From Candidatus Paracaedibacter symbiosus (GTDB lineage Bacteria; Pseudomonadota; Alphaproteobacteria; Paracaedibacterales; Paracaedibacteraceae), in contig NZ_JQAK01000001.1 in the NCBI RefSeq assembly GCF_000757605.1, positions 227,396 through 291,395 of the forward strand: a DNA stretch of 64,000 nucleotides, given 5' to 3'. The notes under the pieces were generated by a model, which saw nothing but the letters and a program-made list of their open reading frames with translations, did not search any database and was not told where the DNA came from. Both the position numbers and the translations under genes were made by a program. Below are positions 55,408-64,000 of the stretch, piece after piece. Position 1 is the stretch's first letter. Every line of letters begins with the position of its first letter.

Positions 55408-57588
55408 CTATTTTACCAAAAACCCCACCTCTGGCGTTTGATAAATTATTTGATCCCCCTTGTAGATACAGGCTTTAACACGATGTTTTCCTATAATTAA
55501 TGGCCACAAATAAGTGGCTTGATAGGTCGTAGCCACAAAATTTTCATCAACAATCCATTCAACGCGGTCTCCATCGGAAAGACTTGTTAGTTTAAACTCA
55601 AATTTTTGCTTTTCATCGGGCACACGGGGATCAATTGCCATCTTTAAACCCGGTGTGGGTTTGAGAATTTTAACCTCTTCCCCTTCTCTTTTGATTAAAG
55701 CATCGCCTATTATATCGTCAGGTAATAAAAGCTCTGAATGCCAAATACACTCTCCCATTTGAGTGCGTTTAATACAGACATCGCGCTGAATAAGATCAGG
55801 ACTTAATGGAAGACCGCTTGAGTCTTCAGAACGATTGAGGAAGGCAAAAATGCTACGCAGAGTAAGCGCAGGCCCAATAGATCCAGTGATACCATCCATT
55901 GGCGTATTATCAAGATTTCCCATCCAAGTCGCGACTACATATTTATGATTATAGCCAACAATCCACGCATCTCGGTAGTCTGAGGATGTGCCTGTTTTCA
56001 CTGCAGTTTGAATGGGGAGATTCATCACACTGGCATTGCCAAACTCTAAGCGTCGAGCCCAAGGATCCGATAAAATGTCGCCAATAATAGAGGCAACGGC
56101 ATGGGAAAAAACTTGAACTGGGGGATGATGTTGACCATAATTTAGAAAAAATTTCAGTTCTTGCGTCGCTCCTTTATCGGCCAGAGTTGCATAAGCCCGG
56201 GCCAACTCCAACAGGCTGACTTCCCCGTTCCCTAAAGCTAACCCTTCTTCGTAAATATCAGCGCCGCGCTGCAGTTTTGTAAACCCTAGTTTTTTCAATA
56301 GATCTAAGAAACAATCCACTCCCACGTATTGAATCGCCTTTACTGCTGGAACATTGAGCGAATTGGCTAACGCCTCTCGTACTGTCACAGGCCCGTAGTG
56401 AATATTGCTATAGTTCTTAAACTTATGCATGCCGCAGCCAACCGGACCACTGAGTGGCGCATCGTCAATCATGGTCGTCGAGTTCCATCCTTTTATCAAG
56501 GCTAAGGCATAAACGAATGGCTTGAGGGCTGATCCGGGTTGCCGAAGGGCTGTCACGGCATCAATCATGGCTCCTGGGGTCTGGTCTTTTGCAAGACTGG
56601 CACCACCTACCACCCAAGCAAGGACCTCACCTGAGGTATGATCCAACACCAACACCGATCCATTGTTTACTTGACGCGGCTTCAAAAATCTCAACCTCTG
56701 ATCAAGCACACGCTGCGCATAGTCTTGTAAAGGCGCATCAAGGGTTGTGCGAATCGTTTGATTGCGTTGCAGATGCAGATCTGTTTGATGATATTTTTGC
56801 AAATAACGCACAAAATGAGTAGCATTGATTGGTGTTTTTGTTTTTTCAAGGGTAAGCGAATGTGTCGTAATTTGCTCTTGCTCGGAAGGTGATAAAATTC
56901 CAGCCGTACCAAGCTTTTGGGCAAAGGGTTGAAGTTTTTGTTCCATCCGTGTCACCGATTTTTTTAAATCATAGCTAGAAGGCGCCTTTATCAAAAGTAT
57001 GAGCGCTAAAATTTCTTGTTTGGTTAAAGTGGAAAGATCGCGATCAAAATAATAACGCGCCGCTTGAATCATGCCATGACGATTAGAAGCAAAGGGAACT
57101 TGATTTATATAAAACTCTAAAATATGGTTTTTTGAAACTTTTCGCTCCAGCAAAGTGGCCTCAATCACCTCTAGCCATTTGGACCATATTGTGCGTGGTC
57201 GAGCAGTCAAAAGATGCACAACCTGTTCTGTAATGGTACTAGCCCCACGCACAACATGTCTGGCTTTGATATTTTGCCAGAGAGCGCTTACCTTTGCTTG
57301 CCAATCAACCCCATGGTGTGAAAAAAAGTTTTTATCTTCCGAAAATATCAAGCTTTGTTGTAAAAAATTAGGAATTTTGTGAAGTGGTTGTTGGTCGTGA
57401 TGATTCCAACGTTGATGAAAATCCACAAAGAGTGCTTGGCCGTGACGATCCGTAATTCTCAAATTTTGTGCATCTTGTATCACCGCTCGGTACAATTCCT
57501 CTACCGGCTGGACATCGTGATAGGTCTTCAAGGCAAAAACGATAAAGGCTACAAGACACAGCCATTTTAATTTAAAATAGATAGACAC
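55408..57588 (-). CDS. pbpC: Penicillin-binding protein 1C
   Basis: This bifunctional peptidoglycan synthase has 726 residues. An N-terminal membrane anchor precedes the GT51 transglycosylase domain (FSEDKNFFSHHGVDW, RGASTITEQVVHLL, KVSKNHILEFYINQVPF). The transpeptidase domain follows, with catalytic S-x-x-K in RQPGSALKPF, then S-L-N, and K-T-G in AVKTGTSSDYRDAW. A C-terminal BiPBP_C-like domain ends it. The start codon is GTG. It lies 54 bp downstream of the alpha-2-macroglobulin gene, the conserved pbpC-yfhM pairing. Confidence 0.96.
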   Translation of the reverse strand: MSIYFKLKWLCLVAFIVFALKTYHDVQPVEELYRAVIQDAQNLRITDRHGQALFVDFHQRWNHHDQQPLHKIPNFLQQSLIFSEDKNFFSHHGVDWQAKVSALWQNIKARHVVRGASTITEQVVHLLTARPRTIWSKWLEVIEATLLERKVSKNHILEFYINQVPFASNRHGMIQAARYYFDRDLSTLTKQEILALILLIKAPSSYDLKKSVTRMEQKLQPFAQKLGTAGILSPSEQEQITTHSLTLEKTKTPINATHFVRYLQKYHQTDLHLQRNQTIRTTLDAPLQDYAQRVLDQRLRFLKPRQVNNGSVLVLDHTSGEVLAWVVGGASLAKDQTPGAMIDAVTALRQPGSALKPFVYALALIKGWNSTTMIDDAPLSGPVGCGMHKFKNYSNIHYGPVTVREALANSLNVPAVKAIQYVGVDCFLDLLKKLGFTKLQRGADIYEEGLALGNGEVSLLELARAYATLADKGATQELKFFLNYGQHHPPVQVFSHAVASIIGDILSDPWARRLEFGNASVMNLPIQTAVKTGTSSDYRDAWIVGYNHKYVVATWMGNLDNTPMDGITGSIGPALTLRSIFAFLNRSEDSSGLPLSPDLIQRDVCIKRTQMGECIWHSELLLPDDIIGDALIKREGEEVKILKPTPGLKMAIDPRVPDEKQKFEFKLTSLSDGDRVEWIVDENFVATTYQATYLWPLIIGKHRVKACIYKGDQIIYQTPEVGFLVK

Positions 57589-57642
57589 TTTTTACAGGAG
57601 TATTTCATTATAAAATTGGAGGAAAGTCTCCATATTAGTACG

Positions 57643-60600
57643 TCACTTTGTTTCTTGCAAGGCCGAGGCGTGTGTAGATGCCACACTTATTTTAGTCGAT
57701 TCAAATCGTCCATAGGTTTCTGGATTATACATTTCTTCGGCTGTTGTCGGTGAGATTCCAAACTCACCATCTGCAATCACTTGGGCAACATAGCTTAAAT
57801 AATAATTTCCTTTCGGTAGATAATCGGAATAAAAACGGACGGAATCCTGGCGCATTTCCATGAAATAAAAAGCCCAGCGAGTGGCATTAAAATCGACCCA
57901 ATTTTTTATTTCATACCACCAGGAACCTTCTGCTGGCTTGTCATCTAATTTACGTTGATCCATGATAGATGAGGTCGCCAGATTTTTATTTACCGGCTCA
58001 AAACAACCCGGTATGGGATCATTCACCACAACAAACGTACGGTCTGCAGGCGTTATCACATAAAGCCCAACTCTGATTAAATCACCCCGTTTTAGCTTAG
58101 TGTCAGGCGCTAACAAAACCCATTTATTATCCTCCAGGCGGCTATAATCACGTCGTACCTCAAGCCCTGCATTTATAGCTTTAAGAGCGTCTAATTTTTG
58201 CGCATAGGTTAAAGATGCTGTATAATGTAAACGCCCCTTTCCCTCTTCGGTTAAGGAAATATTTATCTCTTTGCCTGGATCTGTTTCCGCAAAACCAGCC
58301 ACGATTTCAACCGTGGGATTGGTGAGCCCATCAAATCCTGCTTTACCCATTTCTTTACCGTCTTTTGTAACCTGAACCGTCATTTGCGGCGAGGTTGACT
58401 CAAATACTTTACTGTAGGTTGCCAGCGCCCGCCCACAATAAAGATTCTCTTGCGTGTTCTCAAAGTGCGTTTTTCCTTTACGTGCACTCACGATGGTTTT
58501 GGCAAGTTTTGCAGCCTTATCCCCAATCAAAGCCTTACCGTTTTCCGTTTGGCTGAAACGCGCAAAAGTTTCCAAAACACTGCAAGTTTCCCGCAGCGGT
58601 GTATCCAAAATACGACTCACGGAGGTATTTAAATCTTCCCCCCAAGTGATTTGTGTTGCTGTTTCATTAAAGTGGGATAAAAGTTCATGAATAATTTTAT
58701 CAGCAATAGCTTCTGCGCCCCTTACATTCATCGCAGCTCTAACAAAACTTGCCTTACCATAAGCATTCATTTTTGTGACCTCGGGCATAAATCTCTCAAG
58801 GTCAACTACAACAACTTTACCACGATAAGAAAGAGCTTCCAATGCTATAGCACGGGTGGTTGCAACCATCGATGGTGAGTAATAATCTTCAACAAAATCA
58901 TTCTTTAATAAGCCTTGTAAGTAATCCACCAAGCGGTCTTCAGTCAAGGTTGGAAGCTCAAAAGTTTGTTGCTTAAGCCAAGCAAACATGACGCCGGTAA
59001 AGGCGCTCAAGAATGGATCAACATACTCATCGTGCGCTTTATAATAAGCCATTCCCCCATTAGATGCTTGGAAAGATGCCGCATCTTCTAGAATTTCCTT
59101 AACAAAATCAGCATTGTCGGGCCACTCTGCCTCTTTGCCAAGATATCGTTTTAAATCAGGATAGGAGGCCGCAATAACAGCCCGGGAAATTTTTTGCTCC
59201 CAGCAACTGTAGGGATAATTTTTCATATAAGTAAAGATACCAGAAATATTACTAATCAGGCTCGGTGAAAGCGCGATTTTCACCCCCCCAATATCGGGAT
59301 AGATATTGCCTGGCACACTAACCGGGATCTTCACTGAACCTTGATCCATATTGCCAAAAAATGCTTTTGTTTCAATAATCTGTGACTGCTTAACGGGGAC
59401 GCTATAGGCTAGTTTATCTTGATCCAATTCATCGCCTGCCGTTACAACAAAATCAATTTTACCGCCAGTAAGGCTTTTCACGTTAGCCATATGAATGGGC
59501 GTATAAATTGTTGCCCGTTTAAAAGGTTCCACAGTCACAGTTCGATCAAAAGTTTTGGTCCCTTCATTAGCCACAATTTCAATTTTCATATTGCGGGTTT
59601 TATCGGTGCGATTCATCACACTAAAACCTGCCTCAAATCGGTCACCTTCGGCAACTTGATTGGGCATCACCGGGCGTATTTCTGTGGGACGATTAACCTT
59701 AAATGTTGCCTCACCCGTTCCCATCCGATCCGTTGGTGTCATGGCAATCGCAAAAATGCGCCAGCCTGTCAGGTTGTCAGGTGCCTCAAATTCAATAGTA
59801 GCAGTTCCATTATCATCAACGGGTAAAGACGGGTTCCAATAAGTGACAAATTTAAAGACATTGCGCATGCTGAGATCACCCCCTCCATCACCACCTGGGG
59901 TGGCCCCTTTTTTGGCGAATTTCATCCGTCCAACCAGTCCATTTAGAAGACTGTAGTTACGCATATCCAAGCCTTCTTCCCGGTAAAAACCAGCATAAGG
60001 ATCGTAGTATTTTCGGCCCATACTAATTAAATCAAAAACGGAATCATCAACCACTACTACCGCAAGCTCCATAGGTTCTGCCTGATCTCGAGGATGGTTG
60101 ATGTCTGCCTGTAGCGTCACCTTCACCTTTTCTTGTGGTTTGTAAACGTCTTTATCCGCAGTGGCTGTCACCTTAATTTTTTTATAATCATTTTTGACAG
60201 ATACTTTGGCGTAACCCATACGGAACGCTGGTTTGGCAAGATCCAATTCCCCTAGCTCCAGAGGTTTGCTATTCACGCGGGGAGACATCACATTCACGCT
60301 GACATAAAAGTTAGGAATGTAATCAGGTTTAATCGGAATTTCAATAACAGGTGAGTTGCTATCCAGTGTTTGGACAAAACTATCAATCACCCCAAGTCTT
60401 TCAATGGTGATGAGTGCTTTTGCTCCGGGATAAGGATTTTTGACAAGAAATTTCGCTGTATCGCCAACGTCGTACTCATTTTTTTCGGGAATTACAGCAA
60501 GGAACCTATCGTTTTCTTCGCCCCACAGAACAAAATCTTCGCCAGTAACATACGCTTCAAGCTCGCACGTGTGAATCCGGCCCTTTTCATCCGCTGTCTT

Positions 60601-63564
60601 TGCCGTTATTTTATAGGTACCTGCTTGCTTAGGCGTAAAACTATAGGTTGCAGGGGATGCCTCAAGCTTCATTGAGGCTTTTTCCACCGGAAGCCATGTC
60701 GTATTCGCATCCGTTTTATAGACATTTCCAGCGCTTTTGACTTTAGCGGCTGTCGTCTCTTTTTGTTCAACCGTAATAGCCACATTTCCAGCAGCAGGAT
60801 TGCCACTTTTGTCAACGACAGCTACCTGAATTTTCGCAGATTTTTTCGCAGCAAATAACCATTCTTTTTGTCTCAAACCAACAAGGCGATCCCCGCCGAT
60901 ATAGTCCACTGTTTTATTGGCAGCCACTGACTTGCCACGGTCGTCTTTTACTTTGCTTTCGATCAGCAATTTACCATAAAAAACGGGTTGATCTGGCAAC
61001 TTCTGGGTTAATTCAAACTCCCCTTTACCATCAAGTCGACCAGATTTTCTAACAATCGTTAGGTCTTGATCTCGAGGATTTATCATACCAAAGAAGAAAT
61101 TTTCCACGGCAGGATTTTTGGAAGCAAATACACCCGCCTGTAACATCACTGCAATTTCTGTATCCGCCTCAGAATAAGCGCCACCTGCATGAAGCTTTGC
61201 TGCTATCATCACAGTTAGATTTTGCTGTGGCTGGAATTGCTCTCCATTGGTATCAACGGTTACTTTGAAAGGAGACGGCGTAAATTCGCTCACCAACATC
61301 TGCATTGGTGAGAGTTGACATGTTGGTTCTGGCTCAATCTTTTGCCCAGTTTTAGGATCAAATTTATCCTCCACCATGTCATCCATATAGGCTTTCATCT
61401 CGAAGGTATACCAGCCAATAGCCGCATTTTTTGCCAAAGCAAACTCGCCGCTTGTCGCTCCGAATTCATTAAAAGCCACATCTTTAATTTCATAGATGGT
61501 TTTGTAGGTGGGGTCTTTAACTTCCAAAATATATCTACCATTTGGAGGCGCCACATAGTGATCATGATCTTGATTGCGCACATAAATCTTGTATTGAACT
61601 TTGTCGCCAGCCCGGTAAATTCCTTGAGCTGTGGTTCCCCAGCTGGATAGATGGCTATATTTCGCGGATGCATTTGACCAGAATTTTTCTCCTGAGGCAC
61701 GGTATGTATCAATTTCAAAATTATTCATTACGGGTAATAAGGCCATGTTGTCATCTTTTTCGATACGAACAAATAACCGTGGATCTGTCCAACGCCAGAC
61801 AAAAGCATACTGACGCTTAGGATCAATTTTTTCACTCCCATCCAGCAAAGCAATACCATTATCATTGGTGAGCCCCGTACTTAAAATATCCTGCGGTTGT
61901 CCAAGAGCATCAAACGTTGACGGATAGATTGTCACTTTTGCGCCCTTCACAACCTCACCCGTGGCCATATCTGTGACCCAGACGACGGTATTATAATGAC
62001 CAATTTTGATTTGGACTTGATAAGGCGTTACTTCAGCAAAGAAAATGCGTGCTTCTTTATCATACTCGTTGTTGGCAACTTCAGGATCCGTTGTAATATT
62101 GCCATATATAACACCTGATTTATTGTTCAGCATCTCACGAATTTTAAAGGGAATGGCATACTGAATATTCTTTGCTTCCGGAATTTGGTACGTCTTTGTT
62201 TGTTGATCCAGAACATCACTAGTCGTGAGGGATTTATAGCTAAAGGTAGCTGATTTCAAATTATTGACGTAAAGCGGCGCATCGCTATCTACTTGTTTTT
62301 CCAAAATCACAGTGCGGCTTGGAAGAACGAAGTTTGGCTTGCGATCATCTAGTTTGATTGTCACAGAAAATGGTGACGCAAGCGGCCGACCAAACTCATC
62401 AACAAAGCCAGGATCAGGCGTTTTTCCTATCCGTTTTTGGACGCTTCGATAAAGACGCTGCCACCAAGACTTCTCACCTCCATCAACGGAAAAGGTATAG
62501 TCAGTGGCAGCTTTAAGGCCCATGGGAAGCACGACATTATAGTTTCTATCTGACGTAGCTTTATAGCTGAGCCTAGAATAGTTACCCCACTCTCCCCAAA
62601 CATTAGTATCTTTTTTACCGGCTGTTGGATCTGGTTTAATATCAATATTCTTTTTCGCAATAGAGCGTAAAACGGGTGAAGTGAAAACAAGACTGATCTG
62701 TTCTTGCGGATTACAACGCTGATCATCTTTTTGTGGATTCTTTTCGGTAAATAAAATAGGCTCGCTCTGCCGACTTTGATTATTTAAGCGGCAGCTAAAA
62801 CCAATAAATTTAAAGGTATCAAAGGTCGTAAAGTATATCTTTTTCTCATTTTCACGGCCCTCTTCGCTTCCTTCAATCGCTTTAATGCCAGGTTCAATAC
62901 GTAATTCATAATGCGTATGTGAATTCAGTTCTTCTACTGGCTCAATCAACCAATTGCGTATTTCTTTTAAATTGGTTTTTTGGTCCTCCTTATCCCTCTC
63001 GGGATGATCGGGAGTTGCTTTAACAGCAACACGGCCTTTAGAATTGTCTTTTATAGCAAAATAAAGATGGGCCTCAATGGATTCCCTGGTCACTGGCATA
63101 TTAAATGATACCCCAATTGCGGGATGCGTCGGTGACTTCCAAGTGCGCAAATCTAATGAAGTTAATGAAGGAAGTTTTGTGGTAAATTCGTGTTTGACTT
63201 CTTTTTCTAAGAAAGAACCATCTAAGGCTTTCACTCCTGGCTTAATGATAACCGTGTATTTTTCCGCCTTTTTAAGACAGTTTTCCGCCTGAACATTCAA
63301 GACCAGCGTCTTCTCATTAATCCACTGCCATTGTCCCTTCAGCTCGGGGGTAATTGAAACTCCTATCTCTGCTACGGTAGGGATCTGACCCAATTTAGCC
63401 ATAGGCCGATCAAATTCTATGACAATCTGCCCAGTTTCAGGAATGTTTTCCCCTTCTGGTGTCACACGGACAACTTGGAGGGGCTGTGTGGATTCAGATG
63501 CTTCTTCTGCGTGAACACAAAGGCAAAGGCTCACAAAAACAAGAAAAGATTTTATCGACAACAT
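57643..63564 (-). CDS. Bacterial alpha-2-macroglobulin (YfhM-like)
   Basis: This very large periplasmic protein (1973 residues) is thought to trap foreign proteases that enter the envelope, working with PBP1C to guard the wall. It has an N-terminal signal peptide (ending CVHA), followed by MG and Ig-like domains. The central macroglobulin region includes DNLTGWRIFAIAMTPTDRMG, and the thioester motif is C-x-E-Q in YPYSCWEQKISRA (CWEQ rather than the common CLEQ). C-terminal domains end with AYFMEMRQDSVRFYSDYLPK. The signal has no clear lipobox. It is intact, and the length is somewhat above E. coli YfhM. Confidence 0.95.
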   Translation of the reverse strand: MLSIKSFLVFVSLCLCVHAEEASESTQPLQVVRVTPEGENIPETGQIVIEFDRPMAKLGQIPTVAEIGVSITPELKGQWQWINEKTLVLNVQAENCLKKAEKYTVIIKPGVKALDGSFLEKEVKHEFTTKLPSLTSLDLRTWKSPTHPAIGVSFNMPVTRESIEAHLYFAIKDNSKGRVAVKATPDHPERDKEDQKTNLKEIRNWLIEPVEELNSHTHYELRIEPGIKAIEGSEEGRENEKKIYFTTFDTFKFIGFSCRLNNQSRQSEPILFTEKNPQKDDQRCNPQEQISLVFTSPVLRSIAKKNIDIKPDPTAGKKDTNVWGEWGNYSRLSYKATSDRNYNVVLPMGLKAATDYTFSVDGGEKSWWQRLYRSVQKRIGKTPDPGFVDEFGRPLASPFSVTIKLDDRKPNFVLPSRTVILEKQVDSDAPLYVNNLKSATFSYKSLTTSDVLDQQTKTYQIPEAKNIQYAIPFKIREMLNNKSGVIYGNITTDPEVANNEYDKEARIFFAEVTPYQVQIKIGHYNTVVWVTDMATGEVVKGAKVTIYPSTFDALGQPQDILSTGLTNDNGIALLDGSEKIDPKRQYAFVWRWTDPRLFVRIEKDDNMALLPVMNNFEIDTYRASGEKFWSNASAKYSHLSSWGTTAQGIYRAGDKVQYKIYVRNQDHDHYVAPPNGRYILEVKDPTYKTIYEIKDVAFNEFGATSGEFALAKNAAIGWYTFEMKAYMDDMVEDKFDPKTGQKIEPEPTCQLSPMQMLVSEFTPSPFKVTVDTNGEQFQPQQNLTVMIAAKLHAGGAYSEADTEIAVMLQAGVFASKNPAVENFFFGMINPRDQDLTIVRKSGRLDGKGEFELTQKLPDQPVFYGKLLIESKVKDDRGKSVAANKTVDYIGGDRLVGLRQKEWLFAAKKSAKIQVAVVDKSGNPAAGNVAITVEQKETTAAKVKSAGNVYKTDANTTWLPVEKASMKLEASPATYSFTPKQAGTYKITAKTADEKGRIHTCELEAYVTGEDFVLWGEENDRFLAVIPEKNEYDVGDTAKFLVKNPYPGAKALITIERLGVIDSFVQTLDSNSPVIEIPIKPDYIPNFYVSVNVMSPRVNSKPLELGELDLAKPAFRMGYAKVSVKNDYKKIKVTATADKDVYKPQEKVKVTLQADINHPRDQAEPMELAVVVVDDSVFDLISMGRKYYDPYAGFYREEGLDMRNYSLLNGLVGRMKFAKKGATPGGDGGGDLSMRNVFKFVTYWNPSLPVDDNGTATIEFEAPDNLTGWRIFAIAMTPTDRMGTGEATFKVNRPTEIRPVMPNQVAEGDRFEAGFSVMNRTDKTRNMKIEIVANEGTKTFDRTVTVEPFKRATIYTPIHMANVKSLTGGKIDFVVTAGDELDQDKLAYSVPVKQSQIIETKAFFGNMDQGSVKIPVSVPGNIYPDIGGVKIALSPSLISNISGIFTYMKNYPYSCWEQKISRAVIAASYPDLKRYLGKEAEWPDNADFVKEILEDAASFQASNGGMAYYKAHDEYVDPFLSAFTGVMFAWLKQQTFELPTLTEDRLVDYLQGLLKNDFVEDYYSPSMVATTRAIALEALSYRGKVVVVDLERFMPEVTKMNAYGKASFVRAAMNVRGAEAIADKIIHELLSHFNETATQITWGEDLNTSVSRILDTPLRETCSVLETFARFSQTENGKALIGDKAAKLAKTIVSARKGKTHFENTQENLYCGRALATYSKVFESTSPQMTVQVTKDGKEMGKAGFDGLTNPTVEIVAGFAETDPGKEINISLTEEGKGRLHYTASLTYAQKLDALKAINAGLEVRRDYSRLEDNKWVLLAPDTKLKRGDLIRVGLYVITPADRTFVVVNDPIPGCFEPVNKNLATSSIMDQRKLDDKPAEGSWWYEIKNWVDFNATRWAFYFMEMRQDSVRFYSDYLPKGNYYLSYVAQVIADGEFGISPTTAEEMYNPETYGRFESTKISVASTHASALQETK

Positions 63565-63798
63565 GATATTACATACGTCAAAGAGAGTACTGCTTTCGAC
63601 ATTAGATTATAATGATTAATAATTCTAGGGGGAAATAAAATTGTTAATTTTAAAAGGAGTGACTTTGTAAAATCTTAAAGATTGTTGTGTATGCTAAAAA
63701 CAGAGGTTCTTCACTCCATATTATAATTGTTATAATTGATGTGTTCCAAAACTTTCGCCAATTATTTAGAACATTCTTAATCAAAAGAAGGATCATCA

Positions 63799-63995
63799 AT
63801 GCTTTTAGTAGCTTTAATTTATTTAAGCTCCGCTTAATGCCCAACTCAAAAAAAACTTAGAAAAAGAATTCACTGATCCTATTATTTCTTCTGCTAAAAT
63901 GAGACGCTTGGAGGCTCCCCAACAAGCTAATAGCAACCTCCATCGGCTCTCAAGTTCTAGAATTAAGGTAGTAGGTTCTGCGCACCTTTCGTGAG
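63799..63995 (+). other. Possible small secreted-protein gene with frame break at the window edge
   Basis: ATG 63799 has a good ribosome binding site (AAGGA, 7 nt away) and encodes a signal-like MLLVALIYLSSA, then meets TAA. One extra base near 63834 would join it to a frame starting at 63837 (MPNSKKNLEKEFTDPIISSA and onward) that runs to TGA at 63993-63995. No family is recognised. It may equally be non-coding. The remaining 63565-63798 is AT-rich with nothing identified. Confidence 0.25.
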
Positions 63996-64000
63996 ATGAG

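Overview
The window is a stretch of an AT-rich alphaproteobacterial chromosome. The gene repertoire suggests an intracellular, protist- or amoeba-associated bacterium of the Holosporales/Paracaedibacter/Odyssella kind. The housekeeping genes are alphaproteobacterial: a 483-residue Rickettsia-length isocitrate dehydrogenase, the NDUFS4 and NDUFA9 accessory complex I proteins, a Coq7 hydroxylase, LpxI, and the order ileS-lspA-DUF3035-M16-M16-pgi-mutL. Between them sit exported proteins with eukaryote-directed features. Placement below the class is inference.

The left edge is not genuine sequence. Positions 1-81 duplicate part of ffh (2262-2342), and 82-123 are an exact loxP-bearing mate-pair linker as used in 454 paired-end libraries. 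Real sequence starts at 124 inside the 5' end of rimM. Three 1-nt frame breaks elsewhere (two in a serine hydrolase, one in an M16 peptidase) are repaired by lengthening a homopolymer by one base. They may therefore be pyrosequencing undercalls rather than mutations.

Layout. 124-3430: rimM (partial), rpsP, a SemiSWEET-like transporter, Hsp20, ffh and tRNA-Arg. 3800-15811: an envelope block uppS-cdsA-dxr-rseP-bamA-skp-lpxD-fabZ-lpxA-lpxI-lpxB that makes undecaprenyl carrier, phospholipid precursor, isoprenoid and lipid A and assembles outer-membrane proteins. 16000-19100: trhO, a decayed serine recombinase, an exported CheD-like protein, ndufS4 and tRNA-Pro. 19100-25500: rnd, rpmI-rplT, pepP, prmA and an M23 peptidase.

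25900-35300 is the accessory zone. It holds an inverse autotransporter whose passenger looks like a WASP/WAVE-type actin nucleation promoting factor, then rpoZ, a serine hydrolase, a YciI protein, an exported PfkB-family kinase, a small secreted protein, a SixA-like phosphatase and ppk. Several MITE-like repeats lie in its gaps. 35600-41400: dnaE, an exported F-box protein and a LysR regulator. 41600-52100: ileS, lspA, a DUF3035 lipoprotein, an M16 pair, pgi, mutL and coq7. 52100-64000: a small Met/Asn-rich secreted protein, icd, an NDUFA9-like protein, and pbpC with an alpha-2-macroglobulin gene.

The most notable content is a scattered set of exported, host-directed candidates: the surface actin nucleator (25983-27731), the F-box protein (39294-40259), the CheD-fold deamidase candidate (17478-18389) and the kinase with a signal peptide (30371-31441). 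Each lies alone among housekeeping genes, often beside palindromic repeats.
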